From NCBI RefSeq assembly GCF_014698795.1, contig NZ_JACJTR010000006.1:186001-250000 (forward strand): a stretch of DNA of 64,000 nt, read 5' to 3'. Origin of the DNA: Nostoc sp. FACHB-892 (GTDB lineage Bacteria > Cyanobacteriota > Cyanobacteriia > Cyanobacteriales > Nostocaceae). The translations under genes and the position numbers were made by a program. The notes beneath the pieces were generated by a model. That model did no database searches. It was not told the origin of the DNA and saw nothing but the letters and a program-made list of their open reading frames with translations. Each line of letters begins with the position of its first letter. The first letter of the stretch is position 1. Below, in pieces: positions 53,328 to 63,629 of this stretch.

Positions 53328-55454
53328 ATGACTAATTACCGCCAATCTTCCTTTCGTCGAATTTTAGTAACGAGAATACTGCTTCTGTTTGTCCCAGTGT
53401 TACTTATAGGCGAGATTGTTGCCTTAAATAAGGCACGCTCTAGCATATTGGGAACTGCACGTCAAAATTTAACAGAAAGCGCCATTAGTAAAGGAGAGAG
53501 AATTAGAGATGCGATCGCTCTCTTAAGAGCTACTTTGCTAAGTGTAAGTAAAACAACGGTGATTCCGTCGGAATTACCTATACAAGAGCAAGAAATTCTC
53601 ACGCAGTTAAAGCAACAACTTCCAGCTAGTATTGAGTGCATCCAATTAACGAATCTATTAAGCCAAAAAATAATTGCTAGTAGCTGTGGGGATCAAGCAA
53701 TTGCAGAATTGACATTACCTTTACCTAGCGACGGAATTGATGTCAAAGCAATCTTCCCGCCAAAGACAGGAATGACTGGAAAAAGAAATGCACAAAATCA
53801 ACTGCAAGTAGTGTTATCTGCACCAGTCTTTGATAGCCAAAAAAATTTAGTTTACAGTTTAAGTATTCAGTCTGCATTGTATCAACAAATCAGAAATCCA
53901 CCGGGATCGCTTACAGGCGCTATGGTAGTGATTGCTGAAGATGGAACGGTTTTGGCTCACCCATTCACAGACTGGGTAGGAACTAATATTAATCACCACC
54001 CAAATGCTTCGCAACTCAAGAGCATAATAAAAAATGCCGTTGCAGGACAAAAGAGTTCGATAAATTTCTCTTTTACACAAGGTAACGAATTAGTAGCTGG
54101 CTATACGGCTATTGCAAATCCACTTACCCAACAGCAGCAAAAATGGATAGTCTTAGCTGTTACTAGTGTCGATAATGCACTTTTTGGTTTAGAGGAAATC
54201 AAACTAATCCTTATCGTTTTAACAGTTGGTTTGATTGGTGCAAGTTTGTTAGCATCCCTATACCTAGCTCCTTACTTGGCACGCCCTGTAGAAGAATTGC
54301 GAGACTATGCTCTCAATATTCACTCTCACCACGCCGCACAACCAGTTCCGCACAATTTTCAAATCCGGGAATTTAATCAACTGGCCCAAGCATTAGACCA
54401 AATGGTAGAACGGCTCAAAGCTGGGGCAGAAGAACTAGAAATAGCTTGGAAAGAAGCAAAAAGCGCTAACCAGATTAAAAGCCAGTTTTTGGCTACAACT
54501 TCTCATGAATTGAGAAACCCATTACATACTATTATTAACTGTATTCGCCTAGTTGAAGATGGCTTATGTGATAGCCGGGAAGAAGAAATGGAGTTTCTCA
54601 AACGTGCCAATGAAACAACGATTCACTTGTTAAGTATTATTAATGATTTACTCGACATTTCTAAAATCGAAGCAGGTAAGCTTTCAGTAGTCATGGCACC
54701 TCTTGACCTCCGACAAATATTGTTAGAGGTGATTAATTTACAATCAGTTAATGTTCAACAAAAGGGCTTGCAATTGAAATGCGAGTTAAATCCCCAAGTG
54801 ATACCAATTAAGGCGGATGCACCAAAATTGAGGCAGGTGCTGATTAATGTTATCGGCAATGCTACTAAGTTCACTGATACAGGAAGCATCACCATTGCTA
54901 CAGAAATTCAATCTAGTAATGGTAAATCTCAGGTGGTGGTCGCTGTCAAGGATACAGGTATAGGCATTGATCCCACTCAACAGCACAAACTATTTCGTCC
55001 TTTTGTAATGGTGAATGGCACAACCACGCGCCAGTTTGAAGGTACTGGACTGGGACTAGCAATTTCACGAAACTTAATTGAACTCATGGGAGGCAGTATT
55101 ACTCTTGAGAGTGCGGGGCTTCATCAAGGTACGACACTGAAGATTACCTTACCCTTGATTGATATCTCGCTATTACCTGTTCCCAAGAAAGAAGGAAATG
55201 TAGGGGATCTAGAATTTTCCTCTGGGAATGACGGGGCAAAAGCAAGCCATTACCCTAGCCTACAGGAGTCTGGGAAAAATCCCTCTTTGGGGATCAACAA
55301 ATCTGTAAAAGCAGGTGTAGACAAAGAGAAATCCTCGAAGTTCCAATTGCTGCTTGGAAACGAAACTTATGAGATTAGTCTTTCGCCGCAGCAAACTCTC
55401 TTGGTAAGCCTTCCAAAAGTAGAAGTTTATGCAAATGGGACTTCTAAAAGGTAA
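53328..55454 (+). CDS. Cache-HAMP sensor histidine kinase
   Basis: 708 residues from the ATG at 53328 (a GTG 30 bp upstream is less likely). A membrane helix at about 15-32 is followed by a Cache-type extracellular sensor (35-300; LSSxxVFDSQKNLVYSLSIQ region and EDGTVLAHPFTDWVGTNI) and a second helix at about 293-316. HAMP and a coiled coil lead to HisKA with His393 in TTSHELRNPLHT. HATPase motifs: NVIGNATKFTDT, KDTGIGIDP, GTGLGLAIS. A 90-residue polar tail ends the protein. Cache domains sense small molecules; the ligand is unknown. No adjacent regulator gene. Confidence 0.9.
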   Translation: MTNYRQSSFRRILVTRILLLFVPVLLIGEIVALNKARSSILGTARQNLTESAISKGERIRDAIALLRATLLSVSKTTVIPSELPIQEQEILTQLKQQLPASIECIQLTNLLSQKIIASSCGDQAIAELTLPLPSDGIDVKAIFPPKTGMTGKRNAQNQLQVVLSAPVFDSQKNLVYSLSIQSALYQQIRNPPGSLTGAMVVIAEDGTVLAHPFTDWVGTNINHHPNASQLKSIIKNAVAGQKSSINFSFTQGNELVAGYTAIANPLTQQQQKWIVLAVTSVDNALFGLEEIKLILIVLTVGLIGASLLASLYLAPYLARPVEELRDYALNIHSHHAAQPVPHNFQIREFNQLAQALDQMVERLKAGAEELEIAWKEAKSANQIKSQFLATTSHELRNPLHTIINCIRLVEDGLCDSREEEMEFLKRANETTIHLLSIINDLLDISKIEAGKLSVVMAPLDLRQILLEVINLQSVNVQQKGLQLKCELNPQVIPIKADAPKLRQVLINVIGNATKFTDTGSITIATEIQSSNGKSQVVVAVKDTGIGIDPTQQHKLFRPFVMVNGTTTRQFEGTGLGLAISRNLIELMGGSITLESAGLHQGTTLKITLPLIDISLLPVPKKEGNVGDLEFSSGNDGAKASHYPSLQESGKNPSLGINKSVKAGVDKEKSSKFQLLLGNETYEISLSPQQTLLVSLPKVEVYANGTSKR

Positions 55455-55503
55455 TCTTTGCTAGACTCTAATTCAAAAAAAGAAATTTGGATTTTCCAGA
55501 AGA

Positions 55504-56586
55504 TTAAAGTTGAGAGCGCTTGTCAATCAGAACAGGTTGGCCGCCTTGCTGAAGAGATAGTGTTAGAGCAGCAAGAATTTCTACTAACTGTGTGCCTACC
55601 CAACCAGATGAAATCTCTGAGGGAGTATTGTTGAGAACAGAGACAACAAAGCAGGAGCAAACTCGCCCCAATGGCTCCCCTAGCTCTAATTCCAGCACCT
55701 CCTGCCTTTGATTTACCGGAATAAATTGATTGCCCTGCTGTTCAAACTCCCCATGTAGCAGGATTAGAGGTGATGATTGCGACATTTCATCAAAAATTAA
55801 ACTACCAAGGCTACCCACAATCCCCAATCGTCGCTGCTTATCAGGATTCAGCCAGCACAAGTGAATATAAGCTTGAAAGCCATCTGGGTATGTCAGTGTT
55901 ACCCATACTAGGTCAGCTAGTCCTTGAGATGGAGAGTGGGTCATTTCCCCATTCCCTACTCCCCACTCCCTACTCCCCTCCCCCTGTAGCCACACTGTAC
56001 CCGTAGCTTGTACTTTCACAGGAATCTGTCCTAGCCAAGCGTTAAAGATAGCAATATCGTGAATAGCTAAGTCCCACAGCGCATCAACATCTTGCCGAAC
56101 AGGCCCCAAATGGGTGCGCGTCGCGTAGCCATAGCGTAAATCACCTAATTTACCCGCCTGTACTACAGTTTTTCCTCGCTCAACTGCTGGGTGAAATAAA
56201 TAAGTATGGTCAACCATAAGTATCAGATTATGCTGCTCTGCTAAATAGCAAAGTTCGCGGCATTCTGCTGGGTCGAGAGTTAAGGGTTTTTCGGCTAAAA
56301 CATGATATCCCTGTTGGAGAGCGTCTTTAATTAAAGTATAGTGGGTGGTAGCTGGAGTTGCGATCGCTACCCCTGTCAACTCTGGAACTTTCTTTAAATC
56401 CTCCCACTGGGTTGTTAAGACTACATTATCATCTAAATTAAACTGCTGTTTTATCGCCGCTAATCGTTCTGGATGGCGATCTACTACAGCAACTACATCT
56501 ACTTGGGGATGTGCTAAGAAATTCCGCAGCAAATGCACTCCCCAACGCCCAACTCCGATGACAGCAATTTTAATTTGGTTTGTCAT
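55504..56586 (-). CDS. Gfo/Idh/MocA-family oxidoreductase
   Basis: 360 residues. The Rossmann motif GVGRWGVHLLRNF at 11-23 binds NAD(P). The EKP signature (LAEKPLT, about 98-104) has the conserved Lys, and VDHTYLFHPAV and LWDLAIHDIAIFNAWLG are typical. Such enzymes oxidise or reduce sugar derivatives. Residues 202-222 (GEGSREWGVGNGEM...) come from an inserted GGGGAGTAGGGAGTGGG repeat. Substrate unknown. ATG at 56586. Confidence 0.9.
   Translation of the reverse strand: MTNQIKIAVIGVGRWGVHLLRNFLAHPQVDVVAVVDRHPERLAAIKQQFNLDDNVVLTTQWEDLKKVPELTGVAIATPATTHYTLIKDALQQGYHVLAEKPLTLDPAECRELCYLAEQHNLILMVDHTYLFHPAVERGKTVVQAGKLGDLRYGYATRTHLGPVRQDVDALWDLAIHDIAIFNAWLGQIPVKVQATGTVWLQGEGSREWGVGNGEMTHSPSQGLADLVWVTLTYPDGFQAYIHLCWLNPDKQRRLGIVGSLGSLIFDEMSQSSPLILLHGEFEQQGNQFIPVNQRQEVLELELGEPLGRVCSCFVVSVLNNTPSEISSGWVGTQLVEILAALTLSLQQGGQPVLIDKRSQL
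55945..55984 (-). repeat. CCCTACT/CCCCACT heptamer repeat inside the Gfo/Idh gene
   Basis: TTCCCTACTCCCCACTCCCT and following bases are tandem 7-mers translated in frame as a Gly/Ser/Glu loop. It is the same repeat class as in tilS. Confidence 0.7.
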
Positions 56587-56697
56587 TAGTTATTTGTTAT
56601 TAGTAATTAGTCATTGGTCATTAGTATGCAAGGAGCTTGGGACAAATGACCATTGACAATCATATTGAATTATCAGTTTATCAGCCGTGTTTTTTAT

Positions 56698-57417
56698 TTA
56701 AGGGTTTTCCGGGTTAGGGATTGCTAAAAAGGCTACCTTAGCTGCGGCTTGTTCAGCAGTTTTGATCGAGCGACCCTTACCAACTCCAAGCTTGTTTCCA
56801 TGCAGCCACACTTCAGCTACGAAACGTTCTTGATTGCGGTGCGGCTGATTTACTTCCACAACTCTATATTCTGGTAAAACTTTAAATTGTGCCTGAGTCC
56901 ATTCTTGGAGAGCAGCTTTGTAATTAAGTCTGGCAGGATCGAGGCGAATTTCTGTCGTTAGTTCTTGAAAGTGGGGATCTAGCCAAGGGCGAATCAGTTC
57001 CAAATTTTGAGTGCTTAAGTAAAGCGCACCTAGAACTGCTTCAAAAGCATCTGCCAGCCGTGACTCTTGACCAACTTTATCAGCAGTAGCACTGCCAGCA
57101 ACTAGTAAGTATAACTCCAAACCATAAACTCTGGCTAATTGGGCGAGGATGCGATCGCTCACTAATACCGAACGAATTGCCGCAAAATCCCCAACTGGAC
57201 AATCGGGATAATTTTCCCATAACACAACAGCCGACACCAGTCGCACCACTGCATCGCCAACAAACTCCAGTTGTTCATAATTTGCCGAATCAGAGACAGT
57301 CGGATGAGTTAGCGCTAAATCCAGCAGTTCCCATTTTATAGGTGCTTTTAGCGACAAACCTAATTTTTGGACTAAACTTTCGAGTTGCCGTTGACGGCGT
57401 GGATAGGCAAGGGGCAT
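56698..57417 (-). CDS. rnc: Ribonuclease III
   Basis: 239 residues. The catalytic signature is NYEQLEFVGDAVV (residues about 46-58), with the second acidic site in ESRLADAFEAVLGALYL. A dsRNA-binding domain closes the protein (NYKAALQEWTQAQFK, then FVAEVWLHGNKLGVGKGRSI and KTAEQAAAKVAFLAI). The first motif has Tyr where many enzymes have NERLEFLGD, as in some cyanobacterial paralogues. It cleaves double-stranded RNA in rRNA and mRNA processing. It lies next to the RNase P RNA gene, both on the minus strand. Confidence 0.95.
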   Translation of the reverse strand: MPLAYPRRQRQLESLVQKLGLSLKAPIKWELLDLALTHPTVSDSANYEQLEFVGDAVVRLVSAVVLWENYPDCPVGDFAAIRSVLVSDRILAQLARVYGLELYLLVAGSATADKVGQESRLADAFEAVLGALYLSTQNLELIRPWLDPHFQELTTEIRLDPARLNYKAALQEWTQAQFKVLPEYRVVEVNQPHRNQERFVAEVWLHGNKLGVGKGRSIKTAEQAAAKVAFLAIPNPENP

Positions 57418-57517
57418 TACATGACAAGGGGCAGGGGGCAGGGGGCAGGGGAAGCAGGGGGTAGGGGAGGCAGGGAAAAATACTTACTCCTAACTCAGCA
57501 CTCAGCACTAAAAAAGG

Positions 57518-57949
57518 GGGGAGAGAGCAGTACATAAGCCGGGTTCTGTTCTCTTGCGAGGGCAGTTATCTATCTGGGACGCTTGTTACCAAACGCCTCT
57601 AGCGGCTCTCGTTGAGCGGAACTGGTAAAAGACCAACCGTAGTTCCTATCGCCTTGCTCCCAACCGGGGTTTACCGAGCCAGCACCTCTCGATACTGCTG
57701 GTGCGCTCTTACCGCACCTTTGCACCCTTACCAAATTTAGTTAGGAGTTATGAGTGATGAGTTAAAAGTTAATAATTCCTAACTCCTAATTCCTAACTCC
57801 TAACTGTTTTGGCGGTATCTTTCTGTGGCACTATCCTCACGATCACTCGCACTGGACGTTATCCAGCAAGTTTGGTCTTTCGGGAGCCCGGACTTTCCTC
57901 AAACCAGTAACTATGACTGATCTGCAACCGCCTGCGCCTACTCTCTCCT
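57518..57949 (-). ncRNA. rnpB: RNase P RNA (M1 RNA)
   Basis: On the minus strand the RNA begins AGGAGAGAGTAGGCGCAGGC and contains GAGGAAAGTCCGGGCTCCCG, the universal CR-I region of bacterial RNase P RNA. Its 3' part has the GACAGAA-type loop complement and ends CCGGCTTATGTACTGCTCTC. The ends pair as helix P1 (GGAGAGAG with CTCTCTCC), and a C/T-rich terminator follows. It is a type A RNA with a heptamer-repeat insertion at 57739-57805. The RNA is the catalytic part of RNase P, which removes tRNA 5' leaders. The end positions are accurate to a few bases. Confidence 0.95.
57739..57805. repeat. Heptamer-repeat (STRR) hairpin inside rnpB
   Basis: AGTTAGGAGTTA (57739-57750) and TAACTCCTAACT (57794-57805) are inverted and surrounded by variant heptamers. 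STRR insertions at this variable helix of rnpB are known from heterocyst-forming cyanobacteria and support the taxonomic placement. Confidence 0.85.
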
Positions 57950-57994
57950 TAGATCCAGTGTAATCTTTGGTTGGCGTAGTATGTTGACATGGCA

Positions 57995-58690
57995 TTACTT
58001 TTTTTTATTCCAAGGTAGAGCGTAAGTCCAAGGTAGTTTTCTGACTGTGAAAGGACAATTAATAATGCTAATGGGAGGAAAATCACGGCCTGGAGCTAGA
58101 CCTAAACGCACCTCAGATATCCTTAGTACCAGTTGCAGGGAAAAGTCCAATTGTTTTCTTCTGTTAATAAAGTCGTTGTACAATTTTTTTTGTCCTTTTT
58201 GTAGCCCGTTGATATCAATTAATGGTTTTTTTGCTGAATAGGTTCCAGCTACTTGATCGCGCTCAAAAACATCTTCTGCTGTCACCGTCTCAGAAAGTGT
58301 TTTCTTGGGGGCAATCAGGCTAGGGCTTTGGGGTACTGCTAAGTCGCGGGTTAAGTCTGGTGATTTCCGAATTACGCGGCGCGATTGCTTGCTATGTTCA
58401 ACTACTAAAGAACTGTTGTCCCAGTCAACGTATACAGCAACATTATCAGATTTATTTTCAATGCTAATTCCTAAATCTTTTAAATCGTCAATTGGATATG
58501 AGGATTTGAGTTTAAAAGAAATTCCAATTTTATCATCGAGATTTTGTTCTTTCAATTGTTCGTCAACGATTCCCTTTTTAAACTCAAATTTAACTTGGTC
58601 ATCGATGGATTCAACCATGCGGTTAAAAACATAGGAAACGCCGATAATATAAATTGTTAAAACTACTAAATTCTGGTCACTACTCCTCAT
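57995..58690 (-). CDS. Conserved hypothetical membrane-anchored protein
   Basis: 231 residues. One hydrophobic segment at about 8-24 (LVVLTIYIIGVSYVFNRM) anchors a soluble domain with a beta-rich middle (KIGISFKLKSSYPIDDLKDL, then NVAVYVDWDNSSLVV) and a basic C-terminus (RKLPWTYALPWNKKK). No family that I can name; it looks like a cyanobacterium-specific protein. ATG at 58690. Confidence 0.65.
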   Translation of the reverse strand: MRSSDQNLVVLTIYIIGVSYVFNRMVESIDDQVKFEFKKGIVDEQLKEQNLDDKIGISFKLKSSYPIDDLKDLGISIENKSDNVAVYVDWDNSSLVVEHSKQSRRVIRKSPDLTRDLAVPQSPSLIAPKKTLSETVTAEDVFERDQVAGTYSAKKPLIDINGLQKGQKKLYNDFINRRKQLDFSLQLVLRISEVRLGLAPGRDFPPISIINCPFTVRKLPWTYALPWNKKK

Positions 58691-58754
58691 AAATCAGAAT
58701 TTTAACTCCCGGTAATAATGAATATATATTTGACTTCTCGCTTATCTAGAATTG

Positions 58755-59897
58755 TTAATTACGCTTAATTGTTACAGAATTTTGCAGCCACCCTCGTCGC
58801 CAAAAAAAGAATAGCAAACCAAGTGCGATCGCTCCCATCGCTGCCAAGCAAATTGGGTAGCCCCAATACCAATTCAATTCCGGCATATTATATGGCGATT
58901 TTTCGGTATTGAAATTCATACCATATATTCCTGCAACAAAAGTCAGTGGAATAAAAATTGATGAAACTACCGTTAGCACCTTCATAACTTCATTCATTTT
59001 ATTGCTCACTGCCGAAAGGTACACATCCATTAATCCAGATGCTAGCTCTCGATAAGTTTCCACCATATCCATCACTTGCACTGTATGGTCATAACAATCT
59101 CGCAAGTAGATTCGTACTTCTTCACCAATTAGTTCGCTGCCATCTCGAATTAAAGAATTAATTGCATCTCGCTGGGGCCAGATAGCACGACGTAGTTGCA
59201 GTAATTCTCGTCTAATTTGATAAATATTTTGTAGTGTTTGCGGAGTAGGTTTAATTATTACTTCCTCTTCTAACTCTTCGATTCGCTCCCCATAAAGCTC
59301 CAGTACTGGGAAAAAGCCATCAATAATCGCATCTAACACGGCATAAGCTAAATAATCGGCTCCCTGTTTGCGAATGATCCCTTTGTTTTTTTCAATCCGC
59401 GATCGCACTCCTTCAAAACAATCATGTTCCGGTTCTTCTTGGACTGTCAGTAAGTAATTTTTCCCTAATATCAAACTCACTTGTTCGCTGTAAAAACCAC
59501 ATATTCTTTCCTTTGCTACTACCATGCGGCTAATGAATAGCAATTGGTCTTCATAATCCTCTGTTTTCGGACGCTCCGGTACATTAACTATATCTTCTAA
59601 AACTAAAGGATGTAACTCAAAAACGTTACCCAATCGTTGTAATATGTCTTGACTTCCTAAACCTTGTACATCTACCCAAGAAATAGATTCGCTATCAAGA
59701 TAGGGGGCACACTCCTCTGGAGTTACTATTTGTTCGCGAGTGAAATGGGTTTGGTTATAGTCAATCAAGAAAATTATCGGTGGTGGAGCATCTGCATCAA
59801 TAAAAATGGTTCCAGGTACAGTACCTGGTTGGTGATAGAACTCATCTTCATGTGGCTTATTTACTATTTTGGAAAGAGGATGCAGTTTTCGTGCCAT
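58755..59897 (-). CDS. corA: CorA-family magnesium/cobalt channel
   Basis: 380 residues. The cytoplasmic domain (SISWVDVQGLGSQDILQRLG, then LVLEDIVNVPERPKTEDYED) ends in the long stalk helix. Two membrane helices at about 315-335 and 348-368 are joined by the YGMN motif (FVAGIYGMNFN), the selectivity signature of CorA. It forms a pentameric Mg2+ channel. ATG at 59897. Confidence 0.95.
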   Translation of the reverse strand: MARKLHPLSKIVNKPHEDEFYHQPGTVPGTIFIDADAPPPIIFLIDYNQTHFTREQIVTPEECAPYLDSESISWVDVQGLGSQDILQRLGNVFELHPLVLEDIVNVPERPKTEDYEDQLLFISRMVVAKERICGFYSEQVSLILGKNYLLTVQEEPEHDCFEGVRSRIEKNKGIIRKQGADYLAYAVLDAIIDGFFPVLELYGERIEELEEEVIIKPTPQTLQNIYQIRRELLQLRRAIWPQRDAINSLIRDGSELIGEEVRIYLRDCYDHTVQVMDMVETYRELASGLMDVYLSAVSNKMNEVMKVLTVVSSIFIPLTFVAGIYGMNFNTEKSPYNMPELNWYWGYPICLAAMGAIALGLLFFFWRRGWLQNSVTIKRN

Positions 59898-60079
59898 GCA
59901 ATATTACCTAATAGTATTAGTTATTAGTCATTTGTCATTAGTAAAAATAATTGACTCGTGGTAACTGACAACTTACACGTAATTTTACAAAAATTAATAC
60001 AAAGACAGCAATTTTTAGATTAAGCAATTATTTAAGTTGCTAATTTGGTCATCAACATTTTGTTGGTAGTCAGTTGTAT

Positions 60080-60100
60080 GGGCACAGCAATGCTGTGCCC
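60080..60100. repeat. Perfect 21-bp palindrome (GGGCACAGCA-A-TGCTGTGCCC)
   Basis: Ten-base arms around a central A. It is a dispersed Nostoc palindrome, here in the 372-bp gap 59898-60269 between corA and groEL2. The only other recognisable item there is the groEL2 terminator. Confidence 0.6.
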
Positions 60101-60206
60101 CTACGATATGTGTGGTTTAAATAGATGAAGCTGCTGTAAGTTTATTTACGTTCAGTGAGTTACCAGCAATACAGATAACATATTGCTTCTGAATCAGCAA
60201 TGCTAT

Positions 60207-60238
60207 AAAAAAACAGTTTGCCTTGGCAAGACAAACTG
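60207..60238 (-). terminator. Rho-independent terminator of groEL2
   Basis: On the minus strand CAGTTTG and CAAACTG (60214-60220 with 60232-60238), extended by TCTTGCCAAGG, form a hairpin followed by seven T (60207-60213). Confidence 0.8.
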
Positions 60239-60269
60239 CTAAAAAAATATTTATTTGGGTGAGGAGAAG

Positions 60270-61946
<1,677 letters not shown>

Positions 61947-61975
61947 TTATTTCTCTAGCGCTTCCATTAGACAAT

Positions 61976-62002
61976 TTAGCACTCACAGGGCAAGAGTGCT
62001 AA
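61976..62002 (-). promoter_or_regulatory. CIRCE operator (HrcA site) of groEL2
   Basis: TTAGCACTC (61976-61984), nine bases, GAGTGCTAA (61994-62002): a perfect match to the CIRCE consensus. It starts 33 bp upstream of the groEL2 start codon. HrcA binds it and represses chaperonin genes until heat shock. Confidence 0.95.
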
Positions 62003-62100
62003 TCTCCCAAGCGGCTCAAGTTACAAATGGAAATAAAAAAATTGATTAATATACAGGTGATGCTCATATTAGATACAGGCAGTAATGCTTGAATTGGGAG

Positions 62101-63183
62101 ATGAATCTAGACAACTCCCTTAAGTCCCTCGGTATTGCCGACCCTAGCGGCACCGGCTGGTTGGCGGTAGTATTTACGTTTCTCTTGGCTTGGCTTGTAA
62201 CGTGGCGTTTAATTCCGACAGTACGCAAATTCGCCTTGCGGGTAGGTTGGGCTGACCAACCCAATGCACGGCGACTCAACCGAGAACCTTTGCCTAATGC
62301 AGGGGGGCTAGCTATCTACGCAGGTGTAATTGCCGCACTGGTATTAGCTAGCCTTTTACGACCTATCGAACTCCAAAACGTACTGGCTCAGGTACTGACT
62401 ATTCTGTTAGGAGGTTCGATATTAGTTCTTGTGGGCTTTATCGATGATCAGTTCGGCTTACCACCCTCTGTTCGATTGTGGGCGCAAATTATCACGGCCC
62501 TGTTGCTGGTTGCTAATGGGATCAGTGTCAGAGTTATGTTTGGCACCCCCATTGACTCGCTCCTGTCTATGTCGCTAACAGTACTATGGGTAGTAGGGAT
62601 TACCAACGCCATCAACTTGATGGATGGTATGGATGGTTTGGCAGGAGGAATCAGCTTTATTACCGCCATGAGTTTGTTGGGGGTTGCAGCCCAATTTAAC
62701 AATCGTGCTGCGGCAATTTTGGTATTAGCAGCCTTAGGGGGTGCAGCATTAGGCTTTTTGCGCCATAACTTCCATCCGTCACGGATTATTATGGGTGATG
62801 CCGGAGCATACTTTTTCGGCTATGTGCTGGCAGCAACTAGTATTTTAGGTAAACTACAACAAAACACAGTTTATGCGCTAATTCCCACGGTTTTATTTCT
62901 ATTATTGCCAGTGCTAGACACCACCCAAGTATTTGTGCGGCGGCTATTAGCAGGAAATAACCCTCTAAGTACTCCTGGCAAAGACCATTTGCACCACCGC
63001 TTACTTGCTTGGGGACTTTCTCAGCGCAATGCTGCGTTCACCCTTTGGTCAATTACTCTAGTTTTTAACTTGCTGGCGATGAGAGTACAAGGTATGAGTT
63101 TGGCTGTGATACTGACTACCGCCAGTAGCATTATTCTTCTTTTGGGCTTTACTATCTGGCAAAGGATACATCAACAACCTTAA
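62101..63183 (+). CDS. WecA/MraY-family polyprenyl-phosphate sugar-1-phosphate transferase
   Basis: 360 residues from the ATG at 62101; a TTG at 62089 would add four residues and cannot be excluded, since neither start has a well-spaced ribosome site. About ten membrane helices. LIPTVRKFALRVGWADQPNA, then PNAGGLAIYAG, LVGFIDDQFGLPP, NAINLMDGMDGLAGG and HNFHPSRIIMGDAGAYFFGY carry the DDQ, NxxNxxDGxDGL and GDAGA motifs of the family. Conserved Asp residues bind Mg2+. It transfers GlcNAc-1-P or a related sugar to undecaprenyl phosphate, the first step of an O-antigen, capsule or teichoic-like polymer. The C-terminal HHR motif (KDHLHHRLL) supports a WecA/TagO type rather than MraY. Confidence 0.9.
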   Translation: MNLDNSLKSLGIADPSGTGWLAVVFTFLLAWLVTWRLIPTVRKFALRVGWADQPNARRLNREPLPNAGGLAIYAGVIAALVLASLLRPIELQNVLAQVLTILLGGSILVLVGFIDDQFGLPPSVRLWAQIITALLLVANGISVRVMFGTPIDSLLSMSLTVLWVVGITNAINLMDGMDGLAGGISFITAMSLLGVAAQFNNRAAAILVLAALGGAALGFLRHNFHPSRIIMGDAGAYFFGYVLAATSILGKLQQNTVYALIPTVLFLLLPVLDTTQVFVRRLLAGNNPLSTPGKDHLHHRLLAWGLSQRNAAFTLWSITLVFNLLAMRVQGMSLAVILTTASSIILLLGFTIWQRIHQQP

Positions 63184-63189
63184 TCACTT

Positions 63190-63219
63190 GTAGGGTGGGC
63201 ATCGCAGTGCTAGCCCTAC
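63190..63219. repeat. Hairpin after the WecA-like gene
   Basis: GTAGGG (63190-63195) pairs with CCCTAC (63214-63219). It is part of a dispersed GTAGGGTGGGCATCGC repeat. The remaining 410 bp of the gap 63184-63629 are AT-rich and show no gene; the promoter of the next gene must lie there. Confidence 0.5.
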
Positions 63220-63629
63220 TATGGTTTATTTTCTACTGTGGCAAAATTATGATATACACCTGATGTGAATTAGAAATGCCTCTTATCCCACAAGGGTTTC
63301 TAAATTCGCCCAAAATTATTGTTTTGAGGCTACCGACGAAATTACAAAGGCTTCAAAACTTAATTTACATTAAACGTAATATAGATTTTTAAGAAATTAA
63401 TTATTTATGTATGAAGTACCTACTAGCGCTAAATTGCACGCTTGATAGATAGAGCTTATTAGCTTGATGTAATTATTAATATTAATACTTAATTAATATT
63501 TAGAAACTATTGTAAAAATTATACTACTTAAAAAGTTATCTGTGTTAAATATCAGAAGCTAAAGCTTGGACTGAACACTCAGAATTAACTTTTATTCATG
63601 CGTAAATTCTATCTACTTCAACATAACCA

